This document shows positions 1 to 5,268 of a DNA stretch of 7,294 bases, one piece after another. The stretch is from contig JAEZIL010000028.1 of the NCBI GenBank assembly GCA_023436685.1, positions 1-7,294 of the forward strand, read 5' to 3'. The stretch's first letter is position 1; each line of letters starts with the position of its first letter. The notes below the pieces were generated by a model, which was not told the origin of the DNA, made no database searches, and saw only the letters and a list, made by a program, of their open reading frames with translations. Made by a program: the position numbers and the translations under genes. Source of the DNA: Bacteroidota bacterium. GTDB lineage: Bacteria > Bacteroidota > Bacteroidia > Chitinophagales > Chitinophagaceae.

Positions 1-559
1 GGAAGGTTATGAGCAGCCAGCCAGTACCCATCTCATAAAACACCATGGTGCGAGCTGGATATTTATGGGCGATTCGCTTATTTAGTACAGTAAAAACGGA
101 ACTAAGTATAGCTGCAATAACGCCAAACAAAATGCCTAACCCATATAGTTGCTGAAACCGGTATATAAAGTATACACCTGTTAGCGCCAGTATGCCTAAG
201 AGTAATTCTATTTTATCATACTTGCTTTTATTAACATACGGATCGAGCAAAGATGTAAACACACTTGCTGTAGAAAGGCAGACCAGTGCTATAGAAGCGT
301 TAGCAAACTTGATGGCACCATAAAAGGCAACCCAGTGTATTCCCATAAGGCAACCTACCAATGTAAGTTGCACCATATCGCGCTTCTGTATTTTTACCCA
401 TTGCTTACGATAGAATAGGATGACAGCCATGAAAAGTGCTGTCAGCAACATTCGGTACCAAACCAAAACAGGGGCGCTTAGGGTAATAGCACGGCCTAAA
501 ACACCCGTAAACCCCCATAAAAGTACAGCTGTATGTATTTGTAAAAGCGCTTTTTTCAT
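1..559 (-). CDS. EamA/DMT-family transporter, N-terminal part (cut by window edge)
   Basis: A reading frame opens at the ATG at 559-557 and runs off the left edge, giving 186 residues. It is an inner-membrane protein of the drug/metabolite transporter superfamily. The first EamA repeat spans about residues 8-135, with hydrophobic helices near 9-25, 31-50, 64-82, 86-106 and 118-134. The second repeat begins near 140. The segment GIHWVAFYGAIKFANASIA (73-91) is typical of EamA proteins. Family members are usually about 290-300 residues, so roughly a third is missing. The start is supported because an in-frame stop lies only 12 codons upstream and the first helix begins soon after the Met. Substrate cannot be told from sequence: family members export amino acids, metabolites or drugs. 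It is divergent from the arginine decarboxylase, with 152 bp between the starts. Confidence 0.88.
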   Translation of the reverse strand, partial: MKKALLQIHTAVLLWGFTGVLGRAITLSAPVLVWYRMLLTALFMAVILFYRKQWVKIQKRDMVQLTLVGCLMGIHWVAFYGAIKFANASIALVCLSTASVFTSLLDPYVNKSKYDKIELLLGILALTGVYFIYRFQQLYGLGILFGVIAAILSSVFTVLNKRIAHKYPARTMVFYEMGTGWLLITF

Positions 560-568
560 TAACAGGGG

Positions 569-576
569 CAAACATA
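569..576 (-). promoter_or_regulatory. Candidate -7 box for the EamA transporter gene
   Basis: On the minus strand this reads TATGTTTG, an exact match to the Bacteroidota -7 consensus TAnnTTTG. No clear -33 TTG lies at the expected 17-23 bp upstream. If it is used, the transcript would start only a few bases before the ATG, giving an almost leaderless mRNA. The match may be chance in AT-rich DNA. Confidence 0.35.
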
Positions 577-651
577 TATAACTAATATAAGGTTAGCGAA
601 ATTTTATTGCCATTCACTGAAAAAAATCGGGATGCATCAAATCTTTATAAT

Positions 652-659
652 TACTTTTG
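652..659 (+). promoter_or_regulatory. Candidate -7 box for the arginine decarboxylase gene
   Basis: TACTTTTG is an exact match to the Bacteroidota -7 element TAnnTTTG. It lies 52 bp before the ATG, implying a leader of about 45 nt. No TTG sits 17-23 bp upstream, so the -33 half is missing or degenerate. It is the only exact match on this strand between the two divergent starts. Confidence 0.45.
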
Positions 660-711
660 TTTTCAATATTTTAAACAATTATCGTTTACCTCTCTCCGCC
701 ATAGGGTATAA

Positions 712-2124
712 ATGAATAATACATATACTGATCTCGTACACCAGACCTTCGATTTTCCACAAGAAGGCTTTAGCGTTGAAGACAATTATTTACAATTCAA
801 CGGCCTTGATATAAAAAAACTGATAGATAAGTATGGTACGCCATTCAAGCTTACCTATTTACCTAAGATCGGCATGCAGATCAATAAGGCAAAAAAGATG
901 TTTAGTGATGCTATAAAAAAGCATAAGTATAATGGCAATTACTTTTATTGCTATTGTACCAAAAGCTCTCACTTTTCTTTTATTGTTGAAGAAACACTGA
1001 AGCATGGAGTACACCTGGAAACATCGTTTGCTTACGACCTTGAAATTGTAAAACAGCTATATAAGAAGCGTAAGATCACCAAGGATACCTATATTATATG
1101 CAATGGCTTTAAAACCAAAGCCTATACACGCAATATTGCCCGGCTTATAAACGACGGATTTAAAAATATTATTCCCGTACTGGATAATAAAAATGAGTTC
1201 GAAGACTATAAAAAATCTATTCGTGGTAAAGAGCCTGTAAATATAGGCATCCGTATTGCCAGCGAAGAAGAGCCAACTTTTGATTTTTATACTTCAAGAC
1301 TTGGTATACGCAGCCGCGATGTACTTGAATTTTATGTTGATAAAATAAAAGGCAATGAGAAGTTCCAGCTAAAAATGCTGCACTTCTTCATGAATAAGGG
1401 TATTAAAGATGATATCTATTACTGGAGTGAATTAAATAAGGTAGTGAACCTGTACTGCCAGCTAAAGAAAATATGCCCCGAGCTTGATGGGCTGAACATT
1501 GGTGGTGGTTTCCCTATCAAGCACTCGCTTGGGTTCGACTATGATTATAATTATATGATCAACGAGATCATATCAAACATAAAGAAGGTATGTAAGAAGA
1601 ACAAGGTAGATGTGCCCAACATATACACTGAGTTCGGATCTTTTACCGTAGGTGAAGCCGGGGCGGTTATCTATAGTATTCTGGATGATAAGATGCAGAA
1701 CGACCGTGAGATATGGTATATGATCGATAGCTCATTCATTACTACCTTACCAGATACATGGGGGATAGGTGAAAAGTTTCTTCTTTTACCAATAAACCGT
1801 TGGGATAAAGAATACCAGGAAGTACACCTGGGTGGGCTTACTTGCGATAGTCATGACTTCTACACATCTGAAGAGCATATAAACGCAGTGTTTTTGCCCA
1901 AAATTGATAAAGAGAAAGGTGCTGAACCATTGTATATTGGCTTCTTTCATACCGGTGCCTATCAAGACCAGCTGGCAGGTTATGGGGGTATCAAGCACTG
2001 TATGATACCTTCACCCAAGCACGTGGTGGTTGAATATGATAAGAACGGCAACCTGGAGGATTGGCTGTATGCTAAAGAGCAAACAGCCCAAAGTATGCTG
2101 AAACTCTTGGGCTATATCAGATAA
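712..2124 (+). CDS. speA: Arginine decarboxylase, short fold III Bacteroidota type
   Basis: This PLP enzyme of 470 residues most likely converts arginine to agmatine and CO2, the first step of the agmatine route to polyamines, in the cytoplasm. The fold III barrel and C-terminal beta-domain are recognisable. The PLP-binding lysine is K84 in YCYCTKSSH. RIASEEEP is at 181-188, LHFF at 223-226, and the glycine-rich phosphate loop IGGGFP at 263-268. TEFGS (306-310) takes the place of the usual EPGR. The C-terminal cysteine motif TCDS is at 377-380 (C378) and GAY at 415-417 (Y417). It matches, from memory, the roughly 460-residue arginine decarboxylases of Flavobacterium and relatives. It is much shorter than E. 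coli SpeA (about 658 residues), so the symbol denotes function rather than orthology. The ATG follows an A-rich stretch without a strong Shine-Dalgarno. It appears monocistronic, with no agmatine-processing gene nearby. Decarboxylation of another amino acid, such as lysine, ornithine or a carboxy-polyamine, is not excluded. Confidence 0.85.
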   Translation: MNNTYTDLVHQTFDFPQEGFSVEDNYLQFNGLDIKKLIDKYGTPFKLTYLPKIGMQINKAKKMFSDAIKKHKYNGNYFYCYCTKSSHFSFIVEETLKHGVHLETSFAYDLEIVKQLYKKRKITKDTYIICNGFKTKAYTRNIARLINDGFKNIIPVLDNKNEFEDYKKSIRGKEPVNIGIRIASEEEPTFDFYTSRLGIRSRDVLEFYVDKIKGNEKFQLKMLHFFMNKGIKDDIYYWSELNKVVNLYCQLKKICPELDGLNIGGGFPIKHSLGFDYDYNYMINEIISNIKKVCKKNKVDVPNIYTEFGSFTVGEAGAVIYSILDDKMQNDREIWYMIDSSFITTLPDTWGIGEKFLLLPINRWDKEYQEVHLGGLTCDSHDFYTSEEHINAVFLPKIDKEKGAEPLYIGFFHTGAYQDQLAGYGGIKHCMIPSPKHVVVEYDKNGNLEDWLYAKEQTAQSMLKLLGYIR

Positions 2125-2143
2125 TTAGAATCTAACTATAATA

Positions 2144-2173
2144 AAAAAGGCGAAGTATATACTTCGCCTTTTT
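2144..2173 (+). terminator. Bidirectional intrinsic terminator between the decarboxylase and hsp20 genes
   Basis: A perfect 30-bp palindrome: arm AAAAAGGCGAAGTAT followed directly by its reverse complement. The GGCGAAGT/ACTTCGCC core is flanked by A and T tracts on both sides, so it gives a U-tailed hairpin on either strand. It lies 20 bp after the decarboxylase stop and 33 bp after the hsp20 stop on the other strand, so it can serve both converging genes. Confidence 0.85.
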
Positions 2174-2205
2174 GCTTTGTGTCGTCTGTCAAACTAAAGC
2201 CAATC

Positions 2206-2643
2206 TTAACTAACGGTAATTACTTGCGATTCTGGTTGTACCAGTTCGTTTTTGGGTAATATAACATTCAATATTCCGTTTTCATATTTAGCTGCTATAG
2301 CTGCAATATTCACTTTGTCGTTCAATTTGAAGCTTCTTTTAAACGACCGGAAATGATACTCGTTGCGTAAAAGTTTTCCTTTTGATTCCTCTTTTTGCTC
2401 TTCTTTTTGCTCAAAAGAAACTGTCAGAACATCTTTTTCTACCTGAATTTTGAAATCATCTTTTTTAAGACCTGGAGCTACTACATGTAATTCATAGTCT
2501 TTTTCATTTTCTTTAATATTAACCGGCACATTCATGTATCCGGGTTCGTCAGCTATACGACTTATACCACTTTGAAGGAATTCGTTCATTAAACCGCTGA
2601 AAGCACGTGGATTGATGCCGTAATTAGATTTTGTGTGAAACAT
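2206..2643 (-). CDS. hsp20: Hsp20 / alpha-crystallin small heat-shock protein
   Basis: A 145-residue cytoplasmic holdase chaperone. It binds unfolding proteins under heat or other stress and hands them to ATP-driven chaperones. The N-terminal arm is about residues 1-38 and contains LMNEFLQSG. The alpha-crystallin domain spans about 39-131, starting at VPVNIKENEKDYELHVVAPG. It includes the FKRSFKLND strand (101-109) and the family hallmark A-x-x-x-N-G-I-L (AKYENGIL, 118-125). A lysine/glutamate-rich loop (79-91) lies where the dimerisation loop is expected. The C-terminal VITV (141-144) resembles the I-x-I anchoring motif of oligomers. Length is normal for bacterial members. The ATG at 2643-2641 is the natural start, as the N-terminal arm is complete. 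The gene stands alone, and its long structured leader is described separately. Confidence 0.93.
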   Translation of the reverse strand: MFHTKSNYGINPRAFSGLMNEFLQSGISRIADEPGYMNVPVNIKENEKDYELHVVAPGLKKDDFKIQVEKDVLTVSFEQKEEQKEESKGKLLRNEYHFRSFKRSFKLNDKVNIAAIAAKYENGILNVILPKNELVQPESQVITVS

Positions 2644-2693
2644 AGTTTGAATATTTGTTGTTTTAAATTCTTTGATAAGTACTATTCAAACTA
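2643..2693 (-). promoter_or_regulatory. Candidate RNA thermometer hairpin at the hsp20 start codon
   Basis: In the mRNA, the arm UAGUUUGAAUA (2693-2683) is the exact complement of UAUUCAAACUA (2653-2643), with 29 nt between them. The 3' arm covers the ten bases before the AUG and its A. Only two of the eleven pairs are G-C, so the helix should be weak and heat-labile. It would occupy the ribosome landing zone at low temperature. Small heat-shock genes are the classical hosts of RNA thermometers (ROSE, fourU, Synechocystis hsp17), but this sequence matches none that I know. It forms only if transcription starts upstream of 2693. Function is inferred from position and pairing alone. Confidence 0.5.
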
Positions 2694-2718
2694 AGTACCA
2701 GTTCAATGAATAAGACAA
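2687..2718 (-). promoter_or_regulatory. Weaker alternative hsp20 promoter (P2)
   Basis: On the minus strand TTAGTTTG (2694-2687) is one mismatch from TAnnTTTG. A TTG (2718-2716) lies 21 bp upstream, a good -33 spacing. It would give a leader of about 35-40 nt. Its -33 sits inside the upstream-most arm of the perfect palindrome at 2709-2729, and its -7 is in the 5' arm of the start-codon hairpin. Confidence 0.25.
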
Positions 2719-2729
2719 TTTGTCTTATT
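2709..2729. repeat. Perfect 21-bp palindrome, candidate operator copy 1
   Basis: Arms AATAAGACAA and TTGTCTTATT are exact reverse complements around a single central T at 2719. The shape fits a homodimeric DNA-binding regulator. A second, degenerate copy follows 30 bp away. I do not recognise the motif as CIRCE, HspR/HAIR or CtsR. As RNA it would also form a short hairpin in the hsp20 leader. Confidence 0.6.
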
Positions 2730-2738
2730 TGTAAAATT

Positions 2739-2759
2739 AAATAAGCCAAATTGTCTTTT
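2739..2759. repeat. Degenerate palindrome, candidate operator copy 2
   Basis: AATAAGCCAA, central A at 2749, then TTGTCTTTTC. It matches copy 1 at 17 of 21 positions, including AATAAG, CAA and TTGTCTT. Its centre lies exactly 30 bp from that of copy 1, close to three helical turns, so two bound dimers would face the same side of the DNA. It lies between copy 1 and the better hsp20 -7 box. Confidence 0.55.
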
Positions 2760-2767
2760 CAGTTGTA

Positions 2768-2800
2768 CAAAAATAGTAGATCATATGCTTGGAGAGCAAA
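2768..2800 (-). promoter_or_regulatory. Main candidate hsp20 promoter (P1)
   Basis: On the minus strand TTTG (2800-2797), a 21-bp spacer, then TATTTTTG (2775-2768) fit the Bacteroidota promoter TTTG-N17-23-TAnnTTTG exactly. Transcription would begin near 2760, giving a leader of about 115-120 nt. That leader would carry both palindromes and the start-codon hairpin. Confidence 0.55.
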
Positions 2801-2888
2801 AATGACAAGGACCACAAAATTAATTTCCTTTTGCCAAACCTTTTTCTGATATTTGCTATGCTTACGATGGGTTAGTAAGTACAGTCCT

Positions 2889-2923
2889 ATCCCGACATAG
2901 TTTGTATGTCGGGATTATTTTTT
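2889..2923 (+). terminator. Terminator-type hairpin read on the plus strand
   Basis: ATCCCGACATA and TATGTCGGGAT pair over 11 bp around the loop GTTTG (2900-2904). On the plus strand this is followed by TATTTTTT, the form of an intrinsic terminator. No plus-strand gene lies upstream of it. On the minus strand it is 20 bp beyond the SDR stop but lacks a U-tract, so there it could only be a 3' stabilising stem or a weak terminator. Confidence 0.6.
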
Positions 2924-2935
2924 GCCATTTTACAG

Positions 2936-3808
2936 TTAATTGGCTGCCAAAAGCTTTACGTAGTCATCTACATTACTAAATAGAAAATCGGGGTATTCAT
3001 TACTGAATTTGTTTTTCACAAAGCCACCAAGCAATGGCCTTGCTGCAGGTTGGTTGAGCGATGCCGTATCGAGCGGTATTAATTCATATTCTGCATTTGG
3101 AAAATATTGCAAAACGCGTAGGGCCAATTCAACACGGTTCATATAGTCGGTGCTGCCTATATGGTAAATGCCATATTTCCCATCGCGCAGTAACAGGCAC
3201 ATTGCCCGGGCAATATCCCATGCATTGGTAGGACTAGCGTATTGATCGTATGGAAGCTTGAGCGTCAGCTTTTGGTTTTTCTTACATTGATCAACAATGC
3301 GTGCCACAAAATTTTTACCACGTGCCTCATCGCCATATATATTGGTGACACGCAACACAAGGGTATCTTCAATATCTTTTAGCGCCATTTGCTCAGCTTC
3401 GAGCTTATGGCGGGCATATACGCTGAGGGGATTCAATGGTGCATCTTCACGATATGGGCCATTTTGGCCATCAAATACATAGTCGGTAGATATATATACA
3501 AATCTAGCCTTGCATTGTTTGGCAATGTTTATAAGGTTGCGTGTGCTCTGTACAGTTTTCTGGTAGCTTTCTTCTTCGTGCGTCTCGCAATAGTCTACAT
3601 GGGTAAGCGCCCCGCAGTGCACAATTACATCCGGCTTATAGTTTACTATATCAAAATTATCGGGATGGGTTTCTAATGTATTGTAGAAAACAAGGCCTGG
3701 TTGTACATAAGAGAAATAAGATCCAACCACTTCCCATCCTTGCTCTGTAAAATGCCTCATACAGTTGTTGCCAACAAGGCCTGATGCTCCGGCTATAAAA
3801 ACTTTCAT
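2936..3808 (-). CDS. RmlD-like NAD(P)-dependent sugar-nucleotide reductase (extended SDR)
   Basis: A 290-residue Rossmann-fold oxidoreductase of the extended SDR class, closest in pattern to dTDP-4-dehydrorhamnose reductase (RmlD/RfbD). The cofactor loop GASGLVG is at 7-13, and VIVHCGALTHVDYCE (61-75) resembles the RmlD stretch with N-A-A-Y-T-x-V-D. YISTDYVFDG at 105-114 supplies the active-site Thr. The catalytic Y131-x-x-x-K135 lies in NPLSVYARHK. The C-terminal substrate-binding part ends with RPLLGGF (257-263), where RmlD usually has a R-P-x-x-S motif. Length is normal. I choose the ATG at 3808-3806, since MKVFIAG begins the first beta-strand. An in-frame ATG at 3841 would add 11 residues and lies inside a terminator stem. 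No other rhamnose-pathway genes are in the window, so the exact substrate is open. It lies 74 bp downstream of the alpha-oxoamine synthase, in the same direction. Confidence 0.82.
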   Translation of the reverse strand: MKVFIAGASGLVGNNCMRHFTEQGWEVVGSYFSYVQPGLVFYNTLETHPDNFDIVNYKPDVIVHCGALTHVDYCETHEEESYQKTVQSTRNLINIAKQCKARFVYISTDYVFDGQNGPYREDAPLNPLSVYARHKLEAEQMALKDIEDTLVLRVTNIYGDEARGKNFVARIVDQCKKNQKLTLKLPYDQYASPTNAWDIARAMCLLLRDGKYGIYHIGSTDYMNRVELALRVLQYFPNAEYELIPLDTASLNQPAARPLLGGFVKNKFSNEYPDFLFSNVDDYVKLLAAN

Positions 3809-3831
3809 ACGCGTATAGTGCGTTAAAAATA

Positions 3832-3861
3832 CAAAAGCCATCTTGATTAAGATGGCTTTTG
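3832..3861 (-). terminator. Intrinsic terminator after the alpha-oxoamine synthase gene
   Basis: CAAAAGCCATCTT and AAGATGGCTTTTG form a 13-bp stem around a 4-nt loop (3845-3848). On the minus strand the stem is followed by TATTTTT, the expected U-rich tail. It begins 21 bp after the synthase stop. The SDR start is only 23 bp beyond it, so the hairpin either insulates the two genes or acts as an attenuator. A small TATAC-AAA-GTATA palindrome (3863-3875) sits beside it. Confidence 0.8.
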
Positions 3862-3882
3862 CTATACAAAGTATACATTAAA

Positions 3883-5142
3883 TTAAATAGTAGCGGCTTG
3901 TGCGCCTATGTTCGGCATTTCTTGCGGATACATTTTCTTATCCAGCTTTTCTTGAAGTGCGCTAAAGGCTTCCAGTGTCAAGTCAATATCTTCATCGGTA
4001 TGCGCAGCAGTAGGTATCAGGCGCAAAATAATCTGGCCTTTAGGTATTACAGGGTAAACCACTACCGAGCAAAAGATATTGTAGTTCTCGCGCATATCGA
4101 AGATGAGCTGCGTAGCATCGAACAGTCCACCCTTCATATGTACAGGTGTAACAGGTGTGTTAGTTGTTCCTATGTCGAAACCGCGCTCACGCAGGCCATT
4201 TTGCAACCTGTTTACATTGTGCCATAGTTTTGCTTTCAGCTCAGGCTTGGTACGCAGCAATTCCAAGCGCTTCAGGTTGCCTTTAACTATTGCCATTGGC
4301 AGCGATTTAGCAAACACCTGCGAACGCATGTTGTAGCGCAGATAAGTAAGTATTTTTTTATCAGCAGCAAGAAAGCCGCCAATGCTAGCCATTGATTTTG
4401 CAAAGGTTGAAAAATATACATCTATACCTGCCATACAACCTTGTTCTTCGCCCACACCTGCACCTGTTTTACCCATAGTGCCAAAGCCATGCGCATCATC
4501 CACAAACAGGCGGAACTCATATTTGTTTTTCAGGTCTACAATTTCTTTTATTTTACCCTGGTTGCCACTCATACCAAAAACACCTTCGGTTATCACCAGG
4601 ATACCACCTCCTGTAGTTGCAGCCATTTCGGTAGCGCGTTGCAATTGCTTTTCGCAATCTTCTATATTATTGTGTTTGAACACATAACGATGGCCGGGGT
4701 GCATGCGTAAACCATCAATGATACAGGCATGCGATTCAGCATCGTAAACGATCACATCCCTGCGGCTACACAAGCTATCGATGGCTGACACCATACCCTG
4801 GTAGCCAAAGTTAAACAACATGGCATCTTCAGTACCTACAAATTCAGCAAGGTTCTTTTCTAATTCTTCATGATAATTTGAGTTACCACTCATCATACGG
4901 GCACCCATAGGGTAGGCCAGGCCAAACTCTTCCGCAGCTTCCTTATCAGCTTTACGCACTTCAGGGTGGTTAGCTAAGCCTAAGTAATTATTCAGGCTCC
5001 AAACAATGCGCTCCTTTCCCTGAAACATCATTCTGTTACCAATTTCGCCTTCTAATTTTGGGAATGCGAAATAACCGGGCGCCTTTTCTGCATAGTCACC
5101 AATAGGTCCTAATCTGCTTTCAAACTTGGCAAATAAATCCAT
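3883..5142 (-). CDS. PLP-dependent alpha-oxoamine synthase (SPT/KBL/AONS family)
   Basis: A 419-residue fold type I PLP enzyme. The family condenses an amino acid with an acyl-CoA, losing CO2, to give an alpha-amino ketone. Members include serine palmitoyltransferase, 2-amino-3-ketobutyrate CoA ligase and 8-amino-7-oxononanoate synthase. NNYLGLANHP is at 51-60. YDAESHACIIDG (133-144) carries the PLP-stacking H138. TEGVFGMSG is at 185-193, VDDAHGFG (214-221) carries the PLP-binding D216 and H218, and FSTFAKSMASIGGF (244-257) carries the Schiff-base K249. LRLIPTAAHTDED (373-385) is the C-terminal substrate-binding region. All key residues are present. It differs clearly from the Sphingobacterium serine palmitoyltransferase I remember, which has GTFSKSLASLGGF and DERDHASIIDG, and has a longer N-terminus. 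The product is therefore uncertain: sphingoid-base synthesis or glycine/threonine metabolism are both possible. The ATG at 5142 follows an A/T-rich stretch with no Shine-Dalgarno. Confidence 0.85.
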   Translation of the reverse strand: MDLFAKFESRLGPIGDYAEKAPGYFAFPKLEGEIGNRMMFQGKERIVWSLNNYLGLANHPEVRKADKEAAEEFGLAYPMGARMMSGNSNYHEELEKNLAEFVGTEDAMLFNFGYQGMVSAIDSLCSRRDVIVYDAESHACIIDGLRMHPGHRYVFKHNNIEDCEKQLQRATEMAATTGGGILVITEGVFGMSGNQGKIKEIVDLKNKYEFRLFVDDAHGFGTMGKTGAGVGEEQGCMAGIDVYFSTFAKSMASIGGFLAADKKILTYLRYNMRSQVFAKSLPMAIVKGNLKRLELLRTKPELKAKLWHNVNRLQNGLRERGFDIGTTNTPVTPVHMKGGLFDATQLIFDMRENYNIFCSVVVYPVIPKGQIILRLIPTAAHTDEDIDLTLEAFSALQEKLDKKMYPQEMPNIGAQAATI

Positions 5143-5242
5143 AATACGTTTATCTATATTTTTATTATGAAGGATAGTTAAATAATCGGGCGAAATTAAA
5201 GAAAATATTACTTAAAGCTAAGTTTTAATGCTGCCTATTACC

Positions 5243-5250
5243 CATTTTTG
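5243..5250 (+). promoter_or_regulatory. Weak candidate -7 box for the alkaline phosphatase gene
   Basis: CATTTTTG is one mismatch from TAnnTTTG and lies 18 bp before the ATG. It is the best plus-strand match I see in the 126-bp divergent intergenic region (5143-5268). On the minus strand TAATTTCG (5198-5191) is an equally weak candidate for the synthase gene. I see no direct repeats resembling a PhoB box. Confidence 0.25.
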
Positions 5251-5268
5251 CATGGTTAAAACATATTC

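Noticed and set aside
631..638. GATGCATC palindrome in the divergent intergenic region
   Set aside because: An 8-bp palindrome is expected by chance at this scale and has no second copy or fixed relation to a promoter box.
2802..2849. A 15-codon plus-strand reading frame (starting MTRTTKLISF) between the hsp20 promoter and the plus-strand hairpin
   Set aside because: Very short, low complexity, and it overlaps the hsp20 promoter on the other strand. It has no visible promoter or recognisable product. The terminator downstream is the only hint of transcription.
3809..3841. Longer N-terminus for the SDR from an ATG at 3841
   Set aside because: The extra residues precede a textbook first beta-strand (MKVFIAG). 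The ATG lies within the stem of the terminator, and the trimmed start gives the usual family N-terminus.
4103..4710. Several open frames of 77-101 codons on the plus strand inside the alpha-oxoamine synthase gene
   Set aside because: They lie antisense to a fully conserved enzyme. Their translations show no recognisable domain, and their openness follows from the codon use of the real gene.
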